Source: Rhodanobacter sp. PCA2
GTDB taxonomy: Bacteria > Pseudomonadota > Gammaproteobacteria > Xanthomonadales > Rhodanobacteraceae
Assembly: GCF_013620825.1 (NCBI RefSeq)
Contig: NZ_NJIC01000008.1
Location: 1-64,000 of the forward strand
Direction: 5' to 3'
Length of the DNA stretch: 64,000 nucleotides
Shown: positions 26,840-35,861 of the stretch, in pieces
Layout: each line of letters opens with the position of its first letter
Numbering within the stretch: position 1 is the first letter of the stretch
Notes under the pieces: generated by a model
Seen by the model: only the letters and a program-made list of their open reading frames with translations
Databases searched by the model: none
Told to the model about the DNA's origin: nothing
Program-made: the position numbers and the translations under genes

Positions 26840-26964
26840 GGGCCGGGCATCGTGCGTAGGGAATCGACAACGGGACAAGCGGCGTGTGGCGCTGTGCCGG
26901 GCGCCTGCTTTCGTGCCGACCGTTCCCGGCTTTCCGTTCCCCATTTCCGCTTGCGGAGCAGGCA

Positions 26965-28260
26965 ATGAAGATCAAGCGTTTCGTGGCACCGGACATGCGC
27001 CAGGCGATGCGCGAAGTGCGCGAGGAGCAGGGGCCGGATGCGGTGATCCTGTCCACCCGGCGCATGGACGAGGGCATCGAGGTGATCGCCGCGATCGACT
27101 ACGACGAGGCGCTGGTGCGCGAGGCGGCCCGGCATGGCGCACCGCCGGCGGAAGCGACGGCGCCGAAGGTGGAGACGCGTCCCGCGGCGAGCCCTGCGCC
27201 GGTGCAGGGCGCGGCACCGGCGCAGCTGCCCACCGCAGTGCCTGCGCCGCCGCGGCGGCGGTCGGCTGCCGTCGAACCGGCCGCCGCTGCAGCGGCGGCC
27301 GAGCCGCCGCCGCAGGCGTTGATGGAGCGCGCCGCGCGCGACACCGCGCAGCTGCGCAGCGAACTGGGCGATCTGCGCGCGATGCTGGAGGTGCAGTTGT
27401 CCAGTCTGGCCTGGAACGATCTGGAGCGGCGCCAGCCGCTGCGCGCGCGCATCCTGCGCGAGCTGACCCGGTTTGGCATCGAGGCCGACGTGGCGCGCAC
27501 GCTGGTGGACGAGCTGCCGGAACAGATCAATGCCGAGCAGGCGCGCTACCTGCCGCTGGGCATGCTCAGCCGCAGCCTCGCGGTGAGCGGCCGCCCCCTG
27601 TGCGACGACGGCCGCGGCGTGGTCGCCCTGGTCGGCCCCACCGGCGTCGGCAAGACCACCACCATCGCCAAGCTCGCGGCGCGTGCGGTGATGCGCCACG
27701 GCGCAGGGCGGGTGGCCCTGGTCAGCACTGACCACTACCGCATCGGCGCCGCCGCGCAGCTGGAACACTACGGGCGTCTGCTCGGCGTGCAGGTCTACCC
27801 GGCCTACGACGCACGCAGCCTGGGCACGGTGCTGGAGATGCTGCAGGGCCGCCACACCGTGCTGATCGACACCGCCGGCATGGCCGGCAGCGATCCGCGC
27901 CTGGCGCAGCAACTGGAGATCCTCGCCGGTGCCGGCGAACTGCGTTCCTGCCTGGTGCTGGCGGCGAATGCGCAGATCGCGTCGCTGGAGGAGGCTGTGC
28001 GCGCCTATCGCGTGCTCAAGCCGCATGCCTGCATCCTGACCAAGCTGGACGAGTCGCCGAAGTTGGGCGGCGCGCTGTCGGTGCTGATCCGCCACCGGCT
28101 GCCGCTGGACTATGTCACCGACGGCCAGCGCGTGCCCGAGGATATCGCCACCGCGGATGCGCGCGTGCTGGTATGCCGCGTGGCCCGGGCGCCCAGGGCC
28201 GAGGCTCCCGACGACAACCTCATGGCCGAACGCTTCGGTCTCGCCGTGGCCCAGGCATGA
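26965..28260 (+). CDS. flhF: Flagellar placement GTPase FlhF
   Basis: FlhF is an SRP-like GTPase that marks the pole where a flagellum is built. The ATG at 26965 follows GGAG and starts with the conserved MKIKRFVAPDMRQAMREVREEQGPDAVILS. The 431-residue protein has an Ala/Pro-rich linker (about 60-118), an N domain, and a G domain with GPTGVGKT (224-231), STDHYRIGA, DTAGM and TKLDE motifs. It overlaps flhG by four bases. Polar placement is the family role and predicts a polar flagellum here. Confidence 0.96.
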   Translation: MKIKRFVAPDMRQAMREVREEQGPDAVILSTRRMDEGIEVIAAIDYDEALVREAARHGAPPAEATAPKVETRPAASPAPVQGAAPAQLPTAVPAPPRRRSAAVEPAAAAAAAEPPPQALMERAARDTAQLRSELGDLRAMLEVQLSSLAWNDLERRQPLRARILRELTRFGIEADVARTLVDELPEQINAEQARYLPLGMLSRSLAVSGRPLCDDGRGVVALVGPTGVGKTTTIAKLAARAVMRHGAGRVALVSTDHYRIGAAAQLEHYGRLLGVQVYPAYDARSLGTVLEMLQGRHTVLIDTAGMAGSDPRLAQQLEILAGAGELRSCLVLAANAQIASLEEAVRAYRVLKPHACILTKLDESPKLGGALSVLIRHRLPLDYVTDGQRVPEDIATADARVLVCRVARAPRAEAPDDNLMAERFGLAVAQA

Positions 28261-29210
28261 ACGGGGCGCTCGCAATGAACCAGGCCTCGGGGTTGAAACA
28301 GATGCTGGCCGCGTTGACGGGGCGCCCTGCAAGGGAAGTGATCGCCGGCCACCAGGCCGACGGCCTGCTCACCGCGGTGCCGATCCCGCGGAGGCTGTGC
28401 CGACCGATCGCGGTGGCGGGCGGCAAGGGCGGCGTCGGCAAGAGCACCGTTGCGGTGAACCTCGGCGTGGCGCTGGCCAGCGCCGGGCACGAAGTGATGC
28501 TGCTGGACGCCGACACCGGGCTGGCGAACGTCGACGTGATGCTGGGGCTTGCCCCGTCGCGCCATCTCGGCCACATGCTGGACGGCGCGTGCACGCTGCA
28601 GGAGCTGCTGCTGCCTGCGGCCTGCGGCCTGCAGGTGGTGCCGGCCGGCTCCGGCGCGCGCCGGCTGGCGCAACTGGACCATGGCGAACTGGCGGCGATC
28701 ATCCACGCCTTCGACGAGCTGGCGCGGCCGCCCGAATACCTGCTGGTGGACACCGCCGCGGGCCTCGCGGACAACGTGACGATGTTCGCCGCCGCCGCCG
28801 CCGAGGTGATCCTGGTGGTGTGCGACGAACCGGCTTCGCTGACCGATGCCTACGGGCTGGCCAAGGTGCTCAGCCGCGACTTCGGCGTGCGCCGCCTGCG
28901 CATGGTCGCGAACATGACGCGCAACGAGGGCGACGCGCGCCTGCTGCACCAGAAGCTGGCACGGGTAAGCGACCGTTTCCTGGAAGTGGTGATCGAGTTC
29001 TCCGGCTGGGTGCCGCACGACGAGCGCCTGCGCCAGGCGATCCGGCGCCAGGCCGCGGTGGTCGAGCTGTGGCCGGGGAGTCCGTCGGCACGGGCATTCA
29101 AGAAACTGGCCGATACGGTCGATACATGGGGCGAGCCCGGGCGCGCTGGCCTGGACCGCATCTCCTTCTTCGGCGGCCGCACGTCGGCGGGCGCGGAGGG
29201 ACCGGGATGA
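28257..29210 (+). CDS. flhG: Flagellar number regulator FlhG (FleN)
   Basis: FlhG is a MinD-like ATPase that limits flagellar number, stimulates FlhF and restrains FleQ. The 317-residue product has a deviant Walker A GGKGGVGKS (55-63), DADTGLANVDVMLGL and the NQASGLK segment (8-14), which aligns with the DQAxxLR motif that activates FlhF. The ATG overlaps the flhF stop; a second ATG lies six codons on. It is followed by fliA with a four-base overlap. Confidence 0.95.
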   Translation: MNGALAMNQASGLKQMLAALTGRPAREVIAGHQADGLLTAVPIPRRLCRPIAVAGGKGGVGKSTVAVNLGVALASAGHEVMLLDADTGLANVDVMLGLAPSRHLGHMLDGACTLQELLLPAACGLQVVPAGSGARRLAQLDHGELAAIIHAFDELARPPEYLLVDTAAGLADNVTMFAAAAAEVILVVCDEPASLTDAYGLAKVLSRDFGVRRLRMVANMTRNEGDARLLHQKLARVSDRFLEVVIEFSGWVPHDERLRQAIRRQAAVVELWPGSPSARAFKKLADTVDTWGEPGRAGLDRISFFGGRTSAGAEGPG

Positions 29211-29935
29211 GCGCGACTTCGGAATATCTGCAACTTTCCCGCGAGAATGCCGACGAACTGGTACGTCGGCACGCGCCGCTGGTCCGGCGTATCGCCTATC
29301 ACCTGATGGGGCGGTTGCCGCCCAGTGTCGACGTGGGCGACCTGATCCAGGCGGGAATGATCGGTTTGCTGGAGGCGGCACGCCATTTTGCCCACGACAA
29401 GGGCGCCAGCTTCGAGACGTTTGCGGGCATCCGCATCCGTGGTGCGATGCTGGACGAGTTGCGCAAGGCCGACTGGACGCCGCGCTCGGTGCACCGCAAG
29501 GCGCGCGAAGTGGCCGAGGCGGTCCGCCGGATCGAGGCCGAGACCGGTACCGAGGCCGACGACGCCGAGGTGATGCGCCGCCTCGGCATCGGCGCGGAGG
29601 AATACCACCAGGTGCTGGCCGATGCGGCCAGTTCGCGCCTGCTCAGCCTCACCGTGGCGGACGATGGCGAGGACGTCGGCGTGCTCGACGTGGCCGACGA
29701 AAACAGCCTGGCGCCGGACCAGGGCATCGAGCACGACGGCATGCGCGAGGCGTTGGCCGAAGCGATCACCGCCCTGCCCGAACGCGAGCAACTGGTGATG
29801 TCGCTGTACTACGAGCAGGAATTGAACCTCAAGGAAATCGGCGCCGTGCTGGGCGTCAGCGAGTCGCGGGTGTGCCAGATCCACGGCCAGGCCGTGATCC
29901 GGCTGCGCGCACGGCTGGTCGACTGGCGCGACTGA
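29207..29935 (+). CDS. fliA: Sigma28 factor FliA
   Basis: FliA directs RNA polymerase to late flagellar and chemotaxis promoters. The 242-residue protein shows sigma70-family regions: region 2 ([37 protein letters not shown], about 24-60), the linker and region 4 ([41 protein letters not shown], about 188-229). Several promoters of its type occur in the window. The anti-sigma factor FlgM is not in the window. Confidence 0.97.
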   Translation: MSATSEYLQLSRENADELVRRHAPLVRRIAYHLMGRLPPSVDVGDLIQAGMIGLLEAARHFAHDKGASFETFAGIRIRGAMLDELRKADWTPRSVHRKAREVAEAVRRIEAETGTEADDAEVMRRLGIGAEEYHQVLADAASSRLLSLTVADDGEDVGVLDVADENSLAPDQGIEHDGMREALAEAITALPEREQLVMSLYYEQELNLKEIGAVLGVSESRVCQIHGQAVIRLRARLVDWRD

Positions 29936-29996
29936 GCAGGCGCCACCCCACCATTCCCCGGGGCCGTGCGGCGGCCCGATGCAGTGGAGCAGACGT

Positions 29997-30404
29997 TTGG
30001 ACAAGAACATGAAAATCCTGGTGGTGGACGACTTCTCCACCATGCGGCGCATCGTCAGGAACCTGCTGGTCGAGCTGGGTTTCAGCAATCCGCTGATCCA
30101 GGAAGCGGACGACGGCGAGAGCGCGCTGACCATGTTGCGCGGCCAGCCGTTCGACCTGGTGGTGACCGACTGGAACATGCCGAACATGACCGGCATCGAC
30201 CTGCTGCGCGTGATCCGCGCCGAAACCGCGCTGAAGGGCTTGCCGGTGCTGATGGTGACGGCCGAGAACAATCGCGACCAGATCATCGCCGCCGCCCAGG
30301 CCGGCGTGAACGGCTACATCGTGAAGCCGTTCACCGCGGTCACGCTCAAGGAAAAGCTCACCAAGATCTTCGAACGAATCGCCGCCAGCGGAGCCAGCGC
30401 ATGA
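29997..30404 (+). CDS. cheY: Chemotaxis response regulator CheY (set 1)
   Basis: Phospho-CheY binds FliM and changes rotation. The single receiver domain has the acidic pair in VVDDF, the phospho-acceptor in [12 protein letters not shown], the Thr in MVTAEN and the Lys in VKPF. The start is uncertain. A TTG at 29997 has GGAG seven bases upstream and gives [16 protein letters not shown], aligning with the enteric CheY start, whereas the ATG at 30009 has no ribosome site; an ATG at 29979 would add six residues. With the TTG the protein has 135 residues. It overlaps cheZ by four bases. Confidence 0.93.
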   Translation: MDKNMKILVVDDFSTMRRIVRNLLVELGFSNPLIQEADDGESALTMLRGQPFDLVVTDWNMPNMTGIDLLRVIRAETALKGLPVLMVTAENNRDQIIAAAQAGVNGYIVKPFTAVTLKEKLTKIFERIAASGASA

Positions 30405-31042
30405 ATGCCGTACTTCCCCTCGCCGTGGACGAGAGCCTGCCGCCCGAGCTGCGCGAATTGCTGAACAGTCCGGACGGCCCCGCCTTCGAGCAGGCGCTGG
30501 ATGCGATGGTGCGCCAGCGCGAGCAGCACCTGTTCCGCGCGCTGGGCCAACTGGCGCGCGAACTGCACGACGCCGTGCGCCGCCTCGGCGGCGAGCTGGC
30601 CCAGGAAGGCGTGCCCGGCATCGTCGCCGACGCACGCCAGCACCTGCAGGACGTGCTGGAGATGAGCGCGAACGCCGCCAACCGCAGCATCGATTTCGCG
30701 GAACGCCTGCGGCCGCAGGCCGATTCGCTGGCGCACAACGCCGGCCAGCTCCTGCAATGGACCGGCGGCGACGAGCCGGCCGCCGTGCTGGCGCGCGAGG
30801 CTGCCGAATTTGCCGGGGACTGCCGCGCCGGCCTGGCCGACATGGTGCTGGCGCAGTCCTGGCAGGACCTCACCGGCCAGCGCGTCAAGAAGGTCGCCAG
30901 CTTCATCGGCACGGTCGAATCCTCGCTGCTGGAACTGGTGCGCCTCACCGGCGCGCTGGCCGTCGGCGAAGCGCCGGTCGACGTGGCGAAGGTGACCAGT
31001 CAGGAGGACGCCGACCGCCTGCTCAGCGAATTCGGGTTCTGA
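30401..31042 (+). CDS. cheZ: CheY-P phosphatase CheZ
   Basis: CheZ dephosphorylates CheY. The 213-residue helical protein has the active-site helix [13 protein letters not shown], with Asp156 and Gln160 at the catalytic D-x3-Q positions. It ends with the CheY-tethering peptide [13 protein letters not shown], equivalent to the LLDSLGF end of the E. coli protein. It sits between cheY and cheA in a tight operon. A similar D-x3-Q helix appears in the receptor-like protein at 45 kb. Confidence 0.95.
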   Translation: MNAVLPLAVDESLPPELRELLNSPDGPAFEQALDAMVRQREQHLFRALGQLARELHDAVRRLGGELAQEGVPGIVADARQHLQDVLEMSANAANRSIDFAERLRPQADSLAHNAGQLLQWTGGDEPAAVLAREAAEFAGDCRAGLADMVLAQSWQDLTGQRVKKVASFIGTVESSLLELVRLTGALAVGEAPVDVAKVTSQEDADRLLSEFGF

Positions 31043-31053
31043 GCGGCCCGGCG

Positions 31054-32925
31054 ATGAACGCGGACTTCGACAACGAGCTGCGCCAGGATTTCCTGGTCGA
31101 GGCCGGCGAGCTCGTCGAGCGCCTGGGCGAGCAACTGGTGGCGCTGGAGCAGGCGCCGGACGACGGCGAGCTGCTGAATGCCGTGTTCCGCGCCTTCCAC
31201 ACCGTCAAGGGCGGCGCGGGCTTCCTCGCGCTGGAGCCGATGGTGCAGCTGTGCCACCACGCCGAGGATCTGCTCAACCTCGCGCGCAACGGCCGCCTCA
31301 CGCTGGACGCCGGCTACATGGACGCGCTGCTGCAGACGCTGGACCTGCTGGCCGGAATGATGGCGGCGCTGGGCGCCGGCGAAGCGTTGGCGCCGCCGCC
31401 GGCCGCGCTGTTGGCGGCGCTGCTGCCGCGCGACGGGGCAGTTGCCCCGGTTCCAGCGCCCGCACCTGTTCCCGCACCGGCGGCCGACGCAGCCGGCGTC
31501 GGCATCGACGACAGCGAATTCGAGGCCTTGCTGGACAGTCTCTATGGCACCGCAGCCCCCGGCACCATCGAGCCTGCCGCGCTGCCGGCTGCCGTGCCGC
31601 CGGGCGCCGGCGGCATCGACGACGATGAATTCGAGGCGTTGCTGGACACGCTGCATGGCAAGGGTGGCCAGCCCGGTGCGGTCGTGCCGCCGCCTGCACC
31701 GGCCGCGACGACGGCCATGGCCCCCGCGCGTCCCGCGGCGCCGACCGTGGTCGAAACCACGGTGCGCGTGGATACCGCGCGACTGGATCTGCTGGTCAAC
31801 CACGCCGGCGAACTGGTGCTGGTGCGCAACCGTCTGCTCAGCCTCGCCGCGCGGCATCGCAGCGAGGTGCTGGCGGAGGCCGCCGACGAACTGGATCGCA
31901 TCACCGACGAGCTGCAGGGCGCAGTGATGGGCATGCGCATGCAGCCGGTGGGCCGGCTGTTCCAGCGCTTTCCGCGCATCGTGCGCGACCTCGCCCGCCA
32001 GCTCGGCAAGGAGGTGGAGCTGGTGCTGGAAGGCGAAGGCACCGACCTCGACCGCAGCCTGGTCGAGGCGCTGGCCGATCCGCTGATCCACCTGCTGCGC
32101 AACGCGCTGGACCATGGCGTGGAAGCGCCCGACGCACGCGAGCGCGCGGGCAAGCCGCGCAAGGGCTGCGTCGTGCTGGCGGCCAGCCAGCGCGGCGAGC
32201 GCATCGTGATCACGGTGCGCGACGATGGCCGCGGCATGGACCCGGACGTCCTGCGCAGCAAGGCGGTGGAGAAGGGTGCGATCGACGCGGCGCAGGCCGC
32301 GCGCCTGTCCGAGGCCGAGTGCTATGAACTGATCTTCCGTCCAGGCTTCAGCACTGCCGCCATCGTGTCGGATGTTTCCGGCCGCGGCGTGGGCATGGAC
32401 GTGGTGAAGACCCGCATCACCGAATTGGGCGGCACGCTGGCGGTGCATTCGCGCCTGGGCCACGGCAGCGAACTGGAGCTGGCGGTGCCGCTCACCCTGG
32501 CGGTGCTGCGCGTGCTGATGGTGCGCGTGGGCCAACGCCTGCTGGCGCTGCCTCTGGGCAATGTGGAAGAGGTGTTCGAACTGGCCGTGGGCCAGGACTG
32601 CCTGCTCGACGGCCGCCTGGTCGCGCGCCATCGCGGCCGCGCGCTGCCGCTGGTCGACATGCTCGACTGGACCGGCGAGCCCGCCGAGGCGATACGCCAT
32701 GTGGCGGTGCTGCACATCGGCCATCAGCGGCTGGGCTGCCTGGTGCACCAGGTGCTGGGCCGCGAGGACGTCATCGTCAAGCCGCTGGGCCACCTGTTCC
32801 ACGGCGTGCCGGGCGTGGCCGGCGCCACCGTCACCGGCGACGGCCGGCTGGCGCTGGTGCTGGACCTGGCCGGCCTCGCCGACGGCGCCACCCAATCTCC
32901 CACTCCCCTCGCACAGACCGGCTGA
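31054..32925 (+). CDS. cheA: Chemotaxis histidine kinase CheA (set 1)
   Basis: CheA phosphorylates CheY and CheB in response to receptors. The 623-residue protein has an HPt domain (His49 in FRAFHTVKGGAGF), a Pro/Ala-rich linker (about 125-245), a dimerisation domain (VRVDTARLDLLVNHAGELVLVRN), a kinase domain with HLLRNALDHGVE, DDGRGMD and GRGVGMDVVK boxes, and a CheW-like C-terminal domain. There is no globular P2 domain. Instead the linker holds two near-identical motifs, GIDDSEFEALLDSLYG (150-165) and GIDDDEFEALLDTLHG (187-202), that resemble the CheY-binding start of FliM. It is 11 bases after cheZ. Confidence 0.96.
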   Translation: MNADFDNELRQDFLVEAGELVERLGEQLVALEQAPDDGELLNAVFRAFHTVKGGAGFLALEPMVQLCHHAEDLLNLARNGRLTLDAGYMDALLQTLDLLAGMMAALGAGEALAPPPAALLAALLPRDGAVAPVPAPAPVPAPAADAAGVGIDDSEFEALLDSLYGTAAPGTIEPAALPAAVPPGAGGIDDDEFEALLDTLHGKGGQPGAVVPPPAPAATTAMAPARPAAPTVVETTVRVDTARLDLLVNHAGELVLVRNRLLSLAARHRSEVLAEAADELDRITDELQGAVMGMRMQPVGRLFQRFPRIVRDLARQLGKEVELVLEGEGTDLDRSLVEALADPLIHLLRNALDHGVEAPDARERAGKPRKGCVVLAASQRGERIVITVRDDGRGMDPDVLRSKAVEKGAIDAAQAARLSEAECYELIFRPGFSTAAIVSDVSGRGVGMDVVKTRITELGGTLAVHSRLGHGSELELAVPLTLAVLRVLMVRVGQRLLALPLGNVEEVFELAVGQDCLLDGRLVARHRGRALPLVDMLDWTGEPAEAIRHVAVLHIGHQRLGCLVHQVLGREDVIVKPLGHLFHGVPGVAGATVTGDGRLALVLDLAGLADGATQSPTPLAQTG

Positions 32926-32930
32926 CCGTC

Positions 32931-33671
32931 ATGGATCTGATCAGCATCATCGGCACGATCCTGGCCTTCGTGGTCATCATCGTCGGCACCATCCTCAAGG
33001 GCTCCAGCGTCGACGCGCTGTGGAATCCGGCGGCGTTCGTGATCGTGTTCCTGGGCACGCTGGCGGCGCTGCTGGTGCAGAACCACGGCACGGTGCTGAA
33101 GCATGCGCTGCGGATGCTGGCCATGGTCTACCGGCCGCCCTCGCACCGGCCCTCCGACCTGATCAGCCGCATCGTGGGATGGAGCGAGATCTCGCGTCGG
33201 CAGGGACTGCTCGGGCTGGAACCGCAGATCGAGGCCGAGCCCGACCCGTTCGTCAGCAAGGGCCTGCAGATGCTGGTCGACGGCGGCGAGCCGGAGGCGA
33301 TCCGCAGTGTGCTGGAAGTGGACCTGGAGACCCGCGAGGCGACCGACCTCGCCGGCGCCAAGGTGTTCGAGATGGCCGGCATCTACTCGCCAACGCTGGG
33401 CATCATCGGCGCGGTGATGGGACTGATGGCGGTGATGCAGAACCTCGCCGACCCGGCCAAGCTCGGCCACGGCATCGCCGCGGCGTTCGTCGCCACCATC
33501 TACGGCGTGGCGTTGGCCAACCTGTTCATGCTGCCGATGGCCGCGCGGCTGAAGAGCCTGATCGGCAAGCAGACCCGGATGCGCGAGATCCTGATCGAGG
33601 GCCTGGTGTCGATCGCCCAGGGCGACAACCCGCGCCAGATCGAGGCGCGCCTGCAGGGCTACGTGGCATGA
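32931..33671 (+). CDS. motC: Flagellar stator protein MotC (MotA family)
   Basis: MotC is the MotA-type subunit of a second-class proton stator that pairs with MotD in pseudomonads and Xanthomonads. The 246-residue protein has four membrane helices (about 4-22, 34-50, 147-170, 178-202) and the motifs GIYSPTLGIIGAVMGLMAVMQNL and GVALANLFMLPMA. The cytoplasmic loop carries the charged torque region. It starts five bases after cheA and overlaps motD by four bases. Confidence 0.95.
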   Translation: MDLISIIGTILAFVVIIVGTILKGSSVDALWNPAAFVIVFLGTLAALLVQNHGTVLKHALRMLAMVYRPPSHRPSDLISRIVGWSEISRRQGLLGLEPQIEAEPDPFVSKGLQMLVDGGEPEAIRSVLEVDLETREATDLAGAKVFEMAGIYSPTLGIIGAVMGLMAVMQNLADPAKLGHGIAAAFVATIYGVALANLFMLPMAARLKSLIGKQTRMREILIEGLVSIAQGDNPRQIEARLQGYVA

Positions 33672-34717
33672 GGCGGCACAAGCACGAGGAACACGCCAAC
33701 CACGAGGCCTGGGCGATCCCGTATGCCGACCTGATGACTCTGCTGCTGGCGTTCTTCGTGGTGATGTACGCCGTCTCGGTGGTCAACGAGGGCAAGTTCC
33801 GCGTGATGTCCGAGTCGATGATCGAGGCGTTCAACGGCTCCAGCCATGCGATCGCGCCGCTGCCGCCCACCCAGGTGCGCCCGCACAACATCAGTCCGTC
33901 CATCGCCGCGCCGGCCGGGCAGGCCGGCTCCTCGGTGGTGCCGGTCGCGGTGCCGATCCCGCCGCATCCGGTGGCCATGCAGGGCGGCCACGGGCGCGAC
34001 ATCGCCAGCCAGGTCGTGCAGCCGGCGAAGCTGGAGCGCATCGAGTCCGAGGTGCGCAAGGCGCTGCAGGCGCTGATCGACCGCAAGCAGGTGACCGTGC
34101 GCAACAACGGCCACTGGCTGGAGATCGAGATCCGCACCGATATCCTGTTCCCCAGCGGCGTGGCGCAGCTGTCCACGTCGGCGCAGGGCGTGCTGCACGC
34201 GCTGGCCGGGGTGCTGGCGGGGTTCGGCAATGCGCTGCGGATCGAGGGCTTCACCGACGACGTGCCGATCAACACGGCGCTGTACCCCTCGAACTGGGAA
34301 TTGTCCGCGGCGCGCGCGGGCAGCGTCGCGCGGCTGTTCGTCGACAGCGGCATCGCGCCGGACCGGCTCGGCATCATCGGCTGGGGCGAGGTGCATCCGG
34401 TCGCCGACAACGGTACCGAAGTCGGGCGCAACGAGAACCGCCGCGTGCTGGTGGTGGTGATGGGCGAGGGTTCGGCGCCGCAGCGCGAGCGCAGCGGCGT
34501 CCGCGAGCTCGACCGTCAGCCGGGCATCGCCTCGCTACCGACGCCGGGCGTGCTGCCCACCGTGCAGGTGGTCGAGCCGCAGCGGCCGGCGCCGGAGGCT
34601 GGGGCGGCGAAGAACGTGCCGCAGGCCGCTGCGCCTGCCGCTGCGGATGCGTCGGCCGCGGCGGGCTTCTCGGGCAGCGCGGGCGACAGCGTGCGCAGGA
34701 CAGGAGCAATGCCATGA
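33668..34717 (+). CDS. motD: Flagellar stator protein MotD (MotB family)
   Basis: MotD is the peptidoglycan-anchored partner of MotC. The 349-residue protein has one membrane helix (about 15-38) with the proton-carrying Asp in WAIPYADLMTLLLAFFVVMYAVS, a periplasmic linker and an OmpA-like domain (about 160-270) with IEGFTDDVPI and GWGEVHPVADN...GRNENRRV. The C-terminal 75 residues are Ala/Pro-rich and probably disordered. It overlaps cheW by four bases. Confidence 0.95.
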   Translation: MRRHKHEEHANHEAWAIPYADLMTLLLAFFVVMYAVSVVNEGKFRVMSESMIEAFNGSSHAIAPLPPTQVRPHNISPSIAAPAGQAGSSVVPVAVPIPPHPVAMQGGHGRDIASQVVQPAKLERIESEVRKALQALIDRKQVTVRNNGHWLEIEIRTDILFPSGVAQLSTSAQGVLHALAGVLAGFGNALRIEGFTDDVPINTALYPSNWELSAARAGSVARLFVDSGIAPDRLGIIGWGEVHPVADNGTEVGRNENRRVLVVVMGEGSAPQRERSGVRELDRQPGIASLPTPGVLPTVQVVEPQRPAPEAGAAKNVPQAAAPAAADASAAAGFSGSAGDSVRRTGAMP

Positions 34718-35193
34718 GTCTTTCCGTGGCCGACCGGACCGGCGTGGACCGCCACTGGCTGACGTTCCGGATCGGCGCGCAGCTGTACGCCGCGCGGCTG
34801 GCCGAGGTCAGCGAGGTGATCCGCGACGAGGAGCTGACGCCGGTGCCCGGAGCAGCGGCCGACCTGCTTGGCGTGAGGCACCTGCGCGGACGCATCGTGC
34901 CGGTGATGGACGGTCGCCGCCGGCTGGGCTTGCCGGCGCAGCCCGCGGCCGATCCGCTGGCGGTGCGCATCGTCATGCTGATGCATGCCGGCCAGCCGCT
35001 GGGCCTCAAGGTCGATGCGGTCGGCGAGTTGATCGACGGCGATGGCCTGGAGATCGCGCCGCCGCCCCCCGGGCGGGCCAGCCGCGACGACGATCCGGTC
35101 AGCGGCGTGCTGCCGTGGCGCGACGGTTTCGTGGCCTTGCTCGACGCACGGCGGTTGTACCGGCTGAATGGAGGCGAAGGCGATGTGGCTTGA
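34714..35193 (+). CDS. cheW: Chemotaxis coupling protein CheW (set 1)
   Basis: CheW couples receptors to CheA. The 159-residue protein is one CheW domain (WLTFRIGAQLYAARLAEVSEVIRDEELTPVPGAAADLLGVRHLRGRIVPVMDGR), more divergent than the CheW at 40 kb. Related clusters in Pseudomonas carry a parA-like gene and an extra cheW-like gene between motD and cheW; here neither is present. It overlaps motD by four bases and the next gene by 11 bases. Confidence 0.9.
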   Translation: MSLSVADRTGVDRHWLTFRIGAQLYAARLAEVSEVIRDEELTPVPGAAADLLGVRHLRGRIVPVMDGRRRLGLPAQPAADPLAVRIVMLMHAGQPLGLKVDAVGELIDGDGLEIAPPPPGRASRDDDPVSGVLPWRDGFVALLDARRLYRLNGGEGDVA

Positions 35194-35533
35194 ACTGAGC
35201 GTGCTCGTGCTGTTGCTGCTGGCCGTGGGCCAGACGGCGTTGCTGCTGCGGCTGTGGTGGGACTCGCGCTGTCTGCGGGAGCGCGTCGATGCGCTGTGGC
35301 ACAACGCGGCGGCCGCAGGCACCGACGTGCCGACTTCGATGCTGGTGACGGCGCTGGGACGGCTCGAACGGCAGCTTGGCCACGCGGACCGGCCGGCGTC
35401 GCCGGACCGATCCTGGGAGCTGGCCCGGCAACTGGTGCGCGCAGGTGCCGACGTCGACCAGCTGGTCACCCGGTGCGGGCTGTCGCGCGACGAGGCGAAG
35501 CTGATCCTCGCGATGCGCGCGCCGGTGGCATAG
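35183..35533 (+). CDS. DUF2802 membrane protein, end of chemotaxis operon
   Basis: This 116-residue protein has one N-terminal membrane helix (about 2-25), a short charged helix and a C-terminal region (about 80-112, SWELARQLVRAGADVDQLVTRCGLSRDEAKLILAMR) that resembles a small helix-turn-helix-like fold. It matches what I know as DUF2802, often the last gene of the motCD-cheW segment in gammaproteobacteria. Its role is not established. The ATG at 35183 is preferred over 35168 because GGAGG lies eight bases upstream of it. The next gene converges from the other strand. Confidence 0.75.
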   Translation: MWLELSVLVLLLLAVGQTALLLRLWWDSRCLRERVDALWHNAAAAGTDVPTSMLVTALGRLERQLGHADRPASPDRSWELARQLVRAGADVDQLVTRCGLSRDEAKLILAMRAPVA

Positions 35534-35591
35534 CGCGCACGATGGCGACGCAGCGTTGGCCACGCAACAGGCCGTCGCCTGGCGCTGCCGG

Positions 35592-35861
35592 TCAGCCTTG
35601 TTCGTCCGCCGCATCGTAGACCGCGGCCAGCAGCGACGCCGCAGCGGCGTAGAGCAGCGCCGGCACATCCTCGCGCAGGCGCAGTCCGGCCAGCAGGGCG
35701 GCGATCTGCGGATCGGGATGCAGCGGCAGGCCCAGCGCCTGCGCACGTGCGCGCAGGGTTTCCAGCGATTCGTTCGGCAGCGCCCGGCTCTCCCCACCGC
35801 CGGGAGCGGACAGGCGCAGGCTGACCCTACGCGTGGGTGGCGGAGGCGCCGGCGCGCTCAT
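35592..35861 (-). CDS. FlhB C-terminal-domain-like protein
   Basis: The 89-residue protein resembles the cytoplasmic half of FlhB without the membrane part: RRVSLRLSAPGGGE corresponds to the strand after the cleavage site, GLPLHPDPQIAALLAGLRLREDVPALLYAAAASLLAAVYDAADEQG to the C-terminal helices. It lacks the NPTH cleavage motif. Such stand-alone proteins (FlhX-like) are known and can partly replace the FlhB C-domain. It overlaps the upstream FliK-like gene by four bases on the minus strand, so the two are probably co-translated. The Pro-rich first 10 residues are variable. Confidence 0.8.
   Translation of the reverse strand: MSAPAPPPPTRRVSLRLSAPGGGESRALPNESLETLRARAQALGLPLHPDPQIAALLAGLRLREDVPALLYAAAASLLAAVYDAADEQG

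Noticed and set aside
24644-26965. Minus-strand open frame of 773 codons opposite flhA
   Set aside because: Shadow of flhA; its composition (His, Gln and Arg runs) is that of antisense GC-rich DNA, and the plus strand encodes a full FlhA.
35534-35591. Possible bidirectional terminator between DUF2802 and the FlhB-C-like gene
   Set aside because: Only a seven-pair stem with a long loop (GGCGACG with CGTCGCC) and no T-run; too weak to list.
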